Below the pieces are notes generated by a model that was given only the letters and a program-made list of their open reading frames with translations, was not told the DNA's origin and made no database searches. A stretch of 20,421 nt of DNA from positions 1 to 20,421 of IMG/VR virus record IMGVR_UViG_3300025727_000069; one strand, 5' to 3'. Both the position numbers and the translations under genes were made by a program. Positions 1 to 8,516 of the stretch are shown here, piece by piece. Every line of letters starts with the position of its first letter. Position 1 is the first letter of the stretch. Source of the stretch: a virus.

Positions 1-856
1 CGCCAATTTCGTCCCAACTAGATACAGTATTAACTTCTAAGAATCTATCATCTAAAGACTCACCGCCAATCTTAAGATCAGTAGCATTTAATGTTCCAGA
101 CACATCAAACTTATACGATGTATGTGCAGCTTTACCAACACCAACCCTATTAGATGTGTTAATACGAATTGTATTAATACCACCAACACCCATATTTAAG
201 TATTGACCAGTCGCTTGAACACCACCTGAAGTGAAGTTTAAATCACCAGTAATGGTATCACCAGATGCATCTAAAAAGTCAGCTCCGATATCATCATGAA
301 TGGCCTTAACCGTATTTAATGCTGCAACTATGGTAGTATCAGACCCTGAATATATTGCCCAATCACCCACATCAGTTTCAATATCAGATAACCTTGAGTT
401 TAAGTTGTTAGTTGATGTTACTAATGATGGATAATTGGTTGTATCATACAAGTCTCCGATAGTACCAATTTCAACATCATGTGCATTTAATCTTGCATAG
501 TCTGTATTAAGGATATCAATCCAAGACGTCCCTGTTCCATCATAATTTGCAACTGATGCTGAATCAATATCAATATTAGATACTGCAGCGATTGTAGAAA
601 TATCAGCGTGAGCATTATTAAGTGCTTCTACTAAGTTACCATAACCATCAAACAATAATGAGATATCACCAATCCAACCAGCGTTATTAGTTGTTTCAGT
701 TCTCAAATTATTTACTGTTGGTATAAGAGTACCTTCACCACTCATTGCGTTTGTGTTGATTAAAGTTAAGTCACCGATTATGGCTCCTATCTCATTATTC
801 TTTAATCTCCACTCTTCAAAGGTGTTGGTTGTTGCTATATTAACTACATTTGCCAT
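1..856 (-). CDS. Tail-fibre-like structural protein, N-terminal 285 residues (3' end off window)
   Basis: The frame is open from the ATG at 856-854 to the left edge, so only the N-terminal part is present. It starts MANVVNIATTNTFEEWR and continues with Asn/Thr/Asp-rich sequence containing evenly spaced short segments such as NNLRTET and NNLNSRLSDIETDV, which suggests an elongated trimeric fibre. From about residue 197 it has the GDTITGDLNF motif common in phage fibres. This is followed by a segment (NRVGVGKAAHTSYKFDVSG, then LKIGGESLDDRF) typical of marine T4-like fibre proteins just before a distal domain, which would lie outside the window. The start is one base past the stop of the 66-residue gene, with a purine-rich GAAGAAG upstream, so translation is probably coupled. 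A TATAAATA inside the upstream gene could give it its own late transcript. The tail-fibre role is inferred from composition, motif and position; the receptor is unknown. Confidence 0.75.
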   Translation of the reverse strand, partial: MANVVNIATTNTFEEWRLKNNEIGAIIGDLTLINTNAMSGEGTLIPTVNNLRTETTNNAGWIGDISLLFDGYGNLVEALNNAHADISTIAAVSNIDIDSASVANYDGTGTSWIDILNTDYARLNAHDVEIGTIGDLYDTTNYPSLVTSTNNLNSRLSDIETDVGDWAIYSGSDTTIVAALNTVKAIHDDIGADFLDASGDTITGDLNFTSGGVQATGQYLNMGVGGINTIRINTSNRVGVGKAAHTSYKFDVSGTLNATDLKIGGESLDDRFLEVNTVSSWDEIG

Positions 857-857
857 A

Positions 858-1058
858 TTATTTCTTCTTCTTTAATAGTTTCTTTAACATATCTTTAATC
901 TCAGACATATCATCCTCTAAGGTATTAAGACGTTCTTGATCTGCTTTGTACTTTAAAGATGCCTCTCTTGCAATCTTAGCATTCTTTCTATCTTTATTTA
1001 TAATAGCACCAGTAGATGGGTCTCTAAATAAATTAGCCTTACCCGCAACTGGTATCAT
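858..1058 (-). CDS. Small conserved phage protein with C-terminal coiled coil
   Basis: This is a 66-residue protein of unassigned function. The N-terminal half has the pattern NLFRDPSTGAIINKDRKNA, which resembles short proteins I recall in other marine T4-like phages that share an L-x-RD-x-x-TGAIIN-x-D core. The C-terminal half is a charged heptad-like helix (LNTLEDDMSEIKDMLKKLL) ending in four lysines, probably a small coiled coil. Its start overlaps the stop of the giant upstream gene as ATGA and there is no clear Shine-Dalgarno, so it is probably translated by coupling. Position between the DUF4815 protein and the fibre suggests a small structural or assembly role, for example at a fibre attachment point; that is inference only. 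Confidence 0.75.
   Translation of the reverse strand: MIPVAGKANLFRDPSTGAIINKDRKNAKIAREASLKYKADQERLNTLEDDMSEIKDMLKKLLKKKK
995..1002 (-). promoter_or_regulatory. Possible late promoter (TATAAATA) upstream of the fibre gene
   Basis: An exact TATAAATA reads leftward inside the 66-residue gene. If used, transcription would begin near 989, about 130 bases before the fibre start at 856. It lies within coding sequence (Ile-Ile-Asn-Lys), and AT-rich DNA makes chance occurrence plausible, so confidence is modest. Confidence 0.4.
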
Positions 1059-4000
1059 GATAACAACGCGATTGATCTAAGGTTCTTACAAGAAGGAACA
1101 GCACTAGTGTTTTGACTAGTAAATACAATCTTGATACTAAACAGTGTAAACGGATCAGCTGTAATATTATATTCCATTTCAGTGTAATCATTAGGATCAT
1201 CTGAATAAGGAACCGAACCTACCGTAGATACAATCTCTACCCAAGGTAATGATTCAAATCCTGTTGCTTCTGACGAAGTCTTATGGTATACTTTAACATT
1301 GGTATAAGACGGTCTATTCACATCTATGTACATGTTTAACTCATCAGAGCTTTCATCCAATTGAATAGTCTTAGTTACATACTTAGCTAATGCAGAACCC
1401 CTAGAAGCGTCTGTCTCTTCGAAGAAATTAGCAATAGTATCATATCCAGCACCAACACCAGGGTTGTTAATTCTATTAAATACCGTGATAGCACTTGTAC
1501 GTTGCATATCAATTACAGGTGATACATTATCTTTAGAAGTTGTAATGAAACCTTTAAACTTCAATGATGGTGTAGTTCCTTGTAACACTGCACGAGGTGA
1601 TTGTGGAGTATAATTACTATTAATAATCATTGGAAGATAATCACTAGATGCTTGATAATTATTATCACCAACTAAGTAAGTATCTTTAACTGTCCAAGTC
1701 ATACCCGTATTAGGTAATGTAATCTCTTGAACAAATGGGAACATTGTGTTCCACGCTAAGTTCTCTGATGCAGTAGATGCATCATCACCATCAATACCAG
1801 TGCCAGTTGCTGCCGTTGTAGTAGTAATAGTATAACGATCACGCTCTACATTAGACACAACATGAGAAGCTCTAATCTCTGAACCTGGGATACCATTGAT
1901 ATCAGAAGTTCCTTCATAGTCAAGTGTAACTGACTCACCATTAGTTAAACCATGATTTCTATGTGAGATTATAACATCTTTAGAGCTTACCACTGTTTGC
2001 ATTGGATCAACATCTAGTGATCTATTTTGAATAGGGGCATTCTCTAATTTAATTTCTGCTGTTGCCGCAAATACCGCACGATTCATAACAAACATAATAT
2101 CTTTGTTTTGATCTGGGGTCCATGTAGAAGCGTTCTGAGATTTAAACATAACACCATTATACGGCTGTTTAGAGATCCTATTACCGTCAACATCTTCACC
2201 ACCAATCTCTGCATACTTAACAGTATACTCATTTGAGTTTGCCATAATAACAAAACAATATTCAATGTTATCTTGTAAGTATACCGGCGAGTCAAATATA
2301 AATGTTGTAGCCGGTGCAGGAGTAACCGCATCAGGAATAGAAACATCCACCGGATTAATAGTCTTATCAGAGAAAGGTACTACACGTTGTGTAGGGATAC
2401 CATTCTCCATTTCTCTAAGCTGTACTTGTACTGGGATATTACTATCCTTAGTATCAAAGAACAAGTCGATAGAAGTAATAAATGCACCACCACTCAAATC
2501 AATAATAATTGATTGTGCTAATGGATCCACCCAATAAGTGCTGGTTGATGTATTTGTTCTAGTTTGATTAACAGCATTACGTTGAATAGTAGGCACTCTT
2601 GTTGAAATTGAAACATTTTCTTTAGTTTCAATTAAACCCTTCGCAGCATAATTAGATGCAGCAAATGTAATGTTATCTGCTTGTGCGTCATTAGAAGCGC
2701 TTGAAGTTAATAAGAATGTTTTATCACCTGTATTGAAATTCAATGAAGTATTATTAGGTACCCAGAATGTTCCAGTAATAGCACCGTTACTATCAGTTGT
2801 TAATGTAGTGGCGGTTGCTGGATGACTCGTGATATTATTAACACCAGTTGTGGGTACAATAGATGAAGCGTTGTTAGTAGATACATAGCTTGCTACATCA
2901 ATTCCATCAAAGAATGCAAACACTTGAGTATTAGGTTTTAATCTAGTACCTTCAAATGTTACAATACGTGATCTCATGAATGGAGCGAAATTAACATCAA
3001 CTACTCTATCACCTATATTTGCTGTTACAGTGTCAGTTCCAATAGAAGTTACTGTACCTGTACGAGATTGTCCTCTCGTAGTGGTAACATCACGACGTCT
3101 ACCAGAAGCTCTAGTTGTTCGTCCTGTCCAGTTAGTCTGCCATGAATTCCATACAGTACCTGTAGCGACAGCTTCATTAGCTATAGATCTCATTGCATCG
3201 AATACACCATCGTTATTAATAATAACTGTTGGGCGTCTATCAATATCTTTCCACTCATCAGTTTCAGGTGATAGTTTTAAAGTACCACTCCAATTGAATA
3301 CATCATATGGATTAACATTAATTGCACCTGAGTATTGGTTTTGATTGATGATAGCTGAAGAAGTATATGGCAACGTTATAAGATCACCTGTCTTTTGTGC
3401 AGTTGATGATGCATCAAATACCATTGATACATTATTCTCTGAGAACAAAGGTCTTAATAAACCCTTATCTCTATCAATACCAGTCGAGTACTCAATATTA
3501 TCAACCGCACCAACATTTGTTGATTGGAATGAATCTACTAAGAATCCAGTCTTAAACTTACTAATGTTTCCAGCACCTAGAATTTGCTTATCCGACGCTT
3601 CTTTCTCTAATAGAGATAGTACCGTGTAATACTCCAAGTTGTTGATTCGTTTCTCCAACTTACCAATATCACGCATCGTGTAACGTCTGTTATCAATGAA
3701 TTGAATTTCAACTTCTTCGGGGCTCATTGTGTATGCAGGTACATACAAGTTGTATAGTACCATTGCATCTTTAGGCATACCAGGCTCTGAAGGCTCTAAG
3801 TCACTTACACCTTTAAGAACACCAAACTCACCGTCTTTATCTAAATAAACTTTATCAATACGATTTAAGTAATATTGGATATCAGTAGCAAATTGTGTAT
3901 TAGGTCTTGGACATGTAGATGTAGAAGCTCCAGTGCCAGTAAAGTTAGAACCACCATTATTCATACGAGGTCTAAAGTCTACCGCTGATCTCAATTCAAT

Positions 4001-5989
4001 TGTACCATGGCTAGGAATGTCTTCGTAGTTTACTTGGTTATTGTATGAATCAATAGTAAAGAAATCTCCCGTACCATGATCGAAGTAATTGTATGTAACA
4101 TCTAAGTCACCTGTCACTGTAAAGTTTGTATTGGCTTTAAGCTTAATTGAACTTGTAGCATAATGTGTATCACGTTGACCACTATCAAAGTCGAAGTGTT
4201 TAGTAACATCTTGACTGTTTTCAATAATAGATGTAATCACTTGTACATCACAATGATCTAAATGTTGCCATTGCGAATAGTCTAAAGATGCATTTAATAC
4301 AACTGTATGATTAGAAATTAATGATTTCTGTTTATGCTTTAGCGTTCTATTGACCGGAGCAATCAGCGTAACAAACTTAGTCTCCGCTGTAGCAGGCAAC
4401 CCAGTAATAGTTACTTGTGGTGGATTGTTACTATTATTAACCACAACTTGACTTGATGTTAATGGGATAACTTCAGCATTGAAGTCATTACGCATCATCC
4501 AGTTAACAGCATCAAATGGGCCAAAAGTCTCATCTGCTATATTAGCTGCAAACTGCACTTGGTTCTGTGCAACTTGTACTGCACTAAACTCTCTGTTAGC
4601 TTCATAAGAATAGTTAAAGTCTTCTGGTTGTAATGGATCAGTCTCAGCATTACAAGTTTTAATTCTTGAGAATGGTAGTGGGAACACTAAGGTGTCTGTA
4701 GCTAAGTTATATTGACCCGTAGTAATAGTACAAGCAAATGAAGTATTAGATTCAATTGTTGTTGCTGTGTTAATTGATCCAGTTAAGTCAAACACGTGTA
4801 ATCTGTATGTTGATGTTGTTAGTGCTTGAATTGATCTTACACGAACAGTACCTACCTCAGCATTACTTGAGTTTCTTAACGATACTGTATCAAATGTTGT
4901 AATATCTGGAAGACCTGTCATACTCTCAATATCAATATAGTTATTGATATCAACTGTAATAACTTTATCAGTGGCTAATCCAGCGTCTCTCGCTTTATCG
5001 AAGGTAACATCTGTTGTAGATAGTGTTTCAATTTCATAACCACGAACATATGCCTTTGATGGTTCAATACCAATGTTTAGTTTAGTGTCATCTGTTACAT
5101 GGTTTTTAATTGAAGCTGGGAATGGATTAACTGTATAGTTACCACTCTCGTCGAATGTACGTCTTGCCAACGTGTCTTCAACGATAGCATAATCAGTTGT
5201 CCTAGCCTGCTTAATAATACGACCACTTTCAAGTCGTGCAAGCAATACAAAGTTACCAATATCAGAAGATATCTCACGTTTAACTAATTTAGTTGTGATT
5301 GAATATCTATGTGCACCTGGAGCAGATTCATTAGGAGAACCTAAAGCGTTGTCATTAAGAGATTCATCATTACCAGCAGAAATAATATTCTCTTCAATAC
5401 GCAAACCAACATCATATGAAACATCATGAGTGTATCGACCAAGAACAACCGTTGATGACTTAACAATAACAAAGTGTTTCTTAATGTAGTAGATACCTTC
5501 ATCAATAGAAACTAATGAACCAAACCCAGATGAATCTACGGTAGCTGTAATTAATGATCCATCAGTGATTGTTGCTGCATCTGCAAATGTCCCATTACCT
5601 GATACATAGTTGACATATAAAGTAACAGGGTCATTATCAGTAGATGCTTCTACGTGTACAACCTTAGCTGTAACAGAGCCATCAGACAATTCAACACCAA
5701 CATAATCTGCTATAGTTGTAATTGGATTGCTAATCTTTAAGTAATCAATCTTATTATGAACAAATACGTGGCCAGGTACTACAATAGAACCTTCTTTAAA
5801 CATATGATCACCAACAGATGACACTTGTTGTTGAAGCATAGACTGGATTTGCGTAAGCTCTCTTGCTTGTAACGCATGTCCAGGTCTAAATAATATCTTA
5901 TTGTACTTCTCTTTAGGACTTAACCCATCTACCGTTGTAGGTACAGTGAAGTCGTCCCAATAAGGTTCAATATTAAATTTAATTGCCAT
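1055..5989 (-). CDS. Giant DUF4815-type baseplate/tail structural protein (1644 aa)
   Basis: The N-terminus (about residues 1-75) matches the DUF4815-type family of phage structural proteins: a WDDF segment, then NKILFRPGHALQARELTQIQ, a following QQQVSSVGDHMF, and a segment like SIVVPGHV. At about residue 1150 there is a second conserved block: YWVDPLAQSIIIDLSGGAFI, then SIDLFFDTKDSNIPVQVQLREM, shown here in two parts, ending near a region with EYCFVIMANSNEYTVKYAE. Other long stretches look like beta-rich virion repeats. An Arg/Thr-rich patch (RTTRASGRRRDVTTTRGQS) lies near residue 960. The start is backed by AGGA upstream. It follows gp8, where T4 has gp9, gp10, gp11 and gp12, none of which is seen here. 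It is therefore likely the peripheral baseplate protein that carries the fibres, but the exact T4 equivalent is not established. Confidence 0.85.
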   Translation of the reverse strand: MAIKFNIEPYWDDFTVPTTVDGLSPKEKYNKILFRPGHALQARELTQIQSMLQQQVSSVGDHMFKEGSIVVPGHVFVHNKIDYLKISNPITTIADYVGVELSDGSVTAKVVHVEASTDNDPVTLYVNYVSGNGTFADAATITDGSLITATVDSSGFGSLVSIDEGIYYIKKHFVIVKSSTVVLGRYTHDVSYDVGLRIEENIISAGNDESLNDNALGSPNESAPGAHRYSITTKLVKREISSDIGNFVLLARLESGRIIKQARTTDYAIVEDTLARRTFDESGNYTVNPFPASIKNHVTDDTKLNIGIEPSKAYVRGYEIETLSTTDVTFDKARDAGLATDKVITVDINNYIDIESMTGLPDITTFDTVSLRNSSNAEVGTVRVRSIQALTTSTYRLHVFDLTGSINTATTIESNTSFACTITTGQYNLATDTLVFPLPFSRIKTCNAETDPLQPEDFNYSYEANREFSAVQVAQNQVQFAANIADETFGPFDAVNWMMRNDFNAEVIPLTSSQVVVNNSNNPPQVTITGLPATAETKFVTLIAPVNRTLKHKQKSLISNHTVVLNASLDYSQWQHLDHCDVQVITSIIENSQDVTKHFDFDSGQRDTHYATSSIKLKANTNFTVTGDLDVTYNYFDHGTGDFFTIDSYNNQVNYEDIPSHGTIELRSAVDFRPRMNNGGSNFTGTGASTSTCPRPNTQFATDIQYYLNRIDKVYLDKDGEFGVLKGVSDLEPSEPGMPKDAMVLYNLYVPAYTMSPEEVEIQFIDNRRYTMRDIGKLEKRINNLEYYTVLSLLEKEASDKQILGAGNISKFKTGFLVDSFQSTNVGAVDNIEYSTGIDRDKGLLRPLFSENNVSMVFDASSTAQKTGDLITLPYTSSAIINQNQYSGAINVNPYDVFNWSGTLKLSPETDEWKDIDRRPTVIINNDGVFDAMRSIANEAVATGTVWNSWQTNWTGRTTRASGRRRDVTTTRGQSRTGTVTSIGTDTVTANIGDRVVDVNFAPFMRSRIVTFEGTRLKPNTQVFAFFDGIDVASYVSTNNASSIVPTTGVNNITSHPATATTLTTDSNGAITGTFWVPNNTSLNFNTGDKTFLLTSSASNDAQADNITFAASNYAAKGLIETKENVSISTRVPTIQRNAVNQTRTNTSTSTYWVDPLAQSIIIDLSGGAFITSIDLFFDTKDSNIPVQVQLREMENGIPTQRVVPFSDKTINPVDVSIPDAVTPAPATTFIFDSPVYLQDNIEYCFVIMANSNEYTVKYAEIGGEDVDGNRISKQPYNGVMFKSQNASTWTPDQNKDIMFVMNRAVFAATAEIKLENAPIQNRSLDVDPMQTVVSSKDVIISHRNHGLTNGESVTLDYEGTSDINGIPGSEIRASHVVSNVERDRYTITTTTAATGTGIDGDDASTASENLAWNTMFPFVQEITLPNTGMTWTVKDTYLVGDNNYQASSDYLPMIINSNYTPQSPRAVLQGTTPSLKFKGFITTSKDNVSPVIDMQRTSAITVFNRINNPGVGAGYDTIANFFEETDASRGSALAKYVTKTIQLDESSDELNMYIDVNRPSYTNVKVYHKTSSEATGFESLPWVEIVSTVGSVPYSDDPNDYTEMEYNITADPFTLFSIKIVFTSQNTSAVPSCKNLRSIALLS

Positions 5990-6002
5990 ATTTTTTCCTA
6001 AT

Positions 6003-7346
6003 TTAGAATGCTATTACTAATCTAATTGTTTCAATCTGATCCGCACCACGACTTACTGGCGTTCTATTCTCTAGGAATACTATATCGCCAGAGTAATGGT
6101 TAATCTTTGGAGCAACAACAGAGGTTATATCTTGTCCACCTGTAGTAGCTGAACTTAATCTTAATAAATCGTTATCTGCATTGAATACTCCAAACCCAGT
6201 ATCTTCGTTTTGCACATAATATACAATACCATTAACTGAATCGTGTTCAACCACAATCGCTTTAGATCCTGTGTCTGTACCAATAACTTCTGCATCGGCT
6301 GCAAATGCACCACCAGATACAACTAATGATTTAGTCACATTATATGCATTAGTAGCAGCAACATTTGTAGTAGATGCATCAACAGGGTTCTTGACTAGCG
6401 CAATTTGTCTGAAGTCGTTCACTGAAGGGATGTCACCATTCTCAGAACCATTAAATACTTTATTAATCGCAATATAATGAGTTCTTAATTCTTGTCTTGG
6501 GTCAGCACCAAATCCACCCTTCGGACCAATAACTGGTCTAACAACTCCACCCGAACCAGAACCACCTGTGATTTCAATAGTAGCTTTAGTATATCCAGAA
6601 CCAGCATTTACAATTGTAACACCAGAGATGTTACCACCTGATACAGTAGCTGTAGCGGTACAACCAGTACCATCACCTTTAACTACTAATGTTGGAGCTG
6701 ATGTATAACCAGTACCAACAGCGGAAACCTTAATGTTGTAAATTGCACCATCAACAGCACTATCTTGCACTGCCCATTGGTTAAGTAATGCAGTATCTGC
6801 ACCAGGATCTGGTTGAGCTGTTAAATATTGTACAGGAATAAATGATTGTGTCAAGAACTTAGATCCAGTGTCTACAGGCACGGTGTATAAATATTTCCAC
6901 ATATAACCATCATAAGATGTGTTATCAATAATGCCTGATGTTTGCACACCTGTTAAGTCTGGATTACGAGTTGACGTTCCTGCTGATTGTAAGCAAATGT
7001 ATACGTTATTGTTATCTGTAATAACATAGTATTCTTTACCTTCGATATTAACATCTCTGTCATCGTATTCACCATATGATGTACCAGACACCCAAAGATT
7101 ACGAGGTGTTGCGTAAATTACGTCATTCCCTTCAATCTTTTTCATAGCATACATGTTTTCCCATGCAGTATTGGTGGTGTAATCATTCTCGGCAGGTACA
7201 TCTGGATTATTCTCATCGGCTAATCCATTAGCATCTAACCAAGCATGAGGTCTACCTAATCCAAGGTAATATGTGTCATTAGACATACTGTCAACAAACC
7301 TTTCAGTTGCATCTAATCTAAATTTGTTCGTTATAATTGCTGACAT
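6003..7346 (-). CDS. gp8: Baseplate wedge protein gp8
   Basis: gp8 is a wedge subunit that joins the gp7/gp10 arms in the T4 baseplate. Landmarks shared with T4 gp8 appear in order. The N-terminus has ITNKFRLDATERFVDSM followed by YYLGLGRPHAW (T4 has a TSKFR start and FGRSEPW). Next comes W-x-x-M...K, then VI-x-x-x-R-x-W, then DGYMWKYLYTVP (T4 DGYVWEYLFEIP). Later there is SVNDFRQIALVKNPVDAS (T4 GFRQISIITNPLEA). The end reads IVFLENRTPV...DQIETIRLVI (T4 IYMENRPPI...DQTEEINILF). At 447 residues it is longer than T4 gp8 (334). Most of the excess is a Gly/Thr-rich insertion at about residues 203-272 with two related units (GTGYTSAPTLVVKGDGTGCT and later NAGSGYTKATIEITGG). A strong AAGGAG at 7361-7356 sets the start and overlaps the stop of the preceding gene. 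Confidence 0.9.
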   Translation of the reverse strand: MSAIITNKFRLDATERFVDSMSNDTYYLGLGRPHAWLDANGLADENNPDVPAENDYTTNTAWENMYAMKKIEGNDVIYATPRNLWVSGTSYGEYDDRDVNIEGKEYYVITDNNNVYICLQSAGTSTRNPDLTGVQTSGIIDNTSYDGYMWKYLYTVPVDTGSKFLTQSFIPVQYLTAQPDPGADTALLNQWAVQDSAVDGAIYNIKVSAVGTGYTSAPTLVVKGDGTGCTATATVSGGNISGVTIVNAGSGYTKATIEITGGSGSGGVVRPVIGPKGGFGADPRQELRTHYIAINKVFNGSENGDIPSVNDFRQIALVKNPVDASTTNVAATNAYNVTKSLVVSGGAFAADAEVIGTDTGSKAIVVEHDSVNGIVYYVQNEDTGFGVFNADNDLLRLSSATTGGQDITSVVAPKINHYSGDIVFLENRTPVSRGADQIETIRLVIAF

Positions 7347-7359
7347 TTAATCTGTCTCC

Positions 7360-8514
7360 TTATGGTGTTGTTGTTTCGGTTATATCACAACCGATTTGTG
7401 TGTCTATACGTTTATTTATAACGTCTTCAAAAGTTAATGGACCGTATTCTTTCATAGCTCTAAAGTTAATAAACTTGGTATTGTCAAAGTGATCTACAAA
7501 GCCAAACTCATTACCAACGTTGATATCATATGTATATTCTTTTTCAACATATGATCCAGAATCAATAAATGATATTGTACTGTAAATTGTGTCGATGTAA
7601 ATATTTCTTGGTAAACCAGAGTCTTGATAACCAGGTTGAACCTCATTATTAGCAGACTCCATCATGTTAATAAAGATTAAGATTTCACCGAAGAATATAA
7701 ATCCTGCTGGGTGAATCAATCTTGTAAATGCACTCTTCCAATCATCAATGCTCTTACCAGTTCTCAATACATAAGAAAACTTCTGGTAAAAATACGAGTC
7801 TTGTATATACTTCTTATCTGATGCAAATCCATCAACAGTTGAGAATAAACCTTTCTTGTATACTTTAACTGTTGAACCGCTTAATAACTCTGTACCAAAT
7901 CTAACATACCCAACATAGTTATCACCGCTTAAGTAATACCCAGGAACCCAATCCTCGTTTAATATGCCATCAACAAATATTAAATCGTCATCAACTTTTA
8001 GTGTAAACCCTCTATCATCCACTCCCTCGACAATTGATACATTGGAGGTTAGAGTGAATGAATATGCTTCAGCATGTTTAGAAGGATCATTTTTAATACT
8101 ATCCTCAACACTAAACCATTTACCATCAGAAGGTATTAACATATCTTCTTTAGGGAAGTATATCTCTACTTCATCACCATAAATTAATTTAAAGAATGAT
8201 TGAATAGATTCTGGTGTGCCACGTGATTTATAAAACTCAACTAAGTGTTTATAGAATATACGTGGGTCTGCATTAAATGATCTGGGAATTGGAACACCAA
8301 TTTCATTTTGGAGCTCTTGTAGCAACTCCTCTTCAATCATATCAATATCACGTTGATGATCTAATTGATTTAAGTAAAACCCAGATTTATTCTTATGCTC
8401 TAAGTATAATGCATATACTTTAATAAACTCAACAAGCTCTGGATAATCCGTGACAATGTGTTCAGGGACTAAGTCATCTACAAATGAAGATATATTAAAA
8501 TAATTCTCAGCCAT
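7360..8514 (-). CDS. Baseplate wedge-type structural protein at the gp7 position
   Basis: This 384-residue protein belongs to a family I recognise from marine T4-like phages. The N-terminus reads FVDDLVPEHIVTDYPELVEF, then a tyrosine-rich helix (KVYALYLEHKN), then RDIDMIEEELLQEL. It continues with DPRIFYKHLVEFYKSRGTPE followed by SIQSFFKLIYGDEVEIYFPK and ends the domain at SDGKWF. Near the C-terminal third it has LIHPAGFIFFGEILIFI. It sits exactly between gp6 and gp8, where T4 encodes the 1032-residue wedge protein gp7, but it is far shorter and I cannot show homology to gp7. The start is three bases past the gp6 stop region, in a tightly packed late operon. A wedge role is inferred from family and position. 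Confidence 0.72.
   Translation of the reverse strand: MAENYFNISSFVDDLVPEHIVTDYPELVEFIKVYALYLEHKNKSGFYLNQLDHQRDIDMIEEELLQELQNEIGVPIPRSFNADPRIFYKHLVEFYKSRGTPESIQSFFKLIYGDEVEIYFPKEDMLIPSDGKWFSVEDSIKNDPSKHAEAYSFTLTSNVSIVEGVDDRGFTLKVDDDLIFVDGILNEDWVPGYYLSGDNYVGYVRFGTELLSGSTVKVYKKGLFSTVDGFASDKKYIQDSYFYQKFSYVLRTGKSIDDWKSAFTRLIHPAGFIFFGEILIFINMMESANNEVQPGYQDSGLPRNIYIDTIYSTISFIDSGSYVEKEYTYDINVGNEFGFVDHFDNTKFINFRAMKEYGPLTFEDVINKRIDTQIGCDITETTTP
7413..7420 (-). promoter_or_regulatory. Late promoter (TATAAATA) upstream of gp8
   Basis: An exact leftward TATAAATA near the 3' end of the gp7-position gene. T4 late-promoter geometry puts the start near 7407, giving about a 60-base leader that contains the strong AAGGAG of gp8. 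Orientation and spacing fit a promoter for gp8 and the genes beyond it. Confidence 0.6.
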
Positions 8515-8516
8515 CT

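Noticed and set aside
2976-3344. Rightward 122-codon open frame opposite the DUF4815 gene
   Set aside because: It lies wholly inside a well-supported gene, and its translation has no structure beyond the antisense of Thr/Val-rich repeats.
6886-6893. Rightward TATAAATA inside gp8
   Set aside because: It is antisense within a leftward gene with no rightward gene downstream. Chance is likely in such AT-rich DNA.
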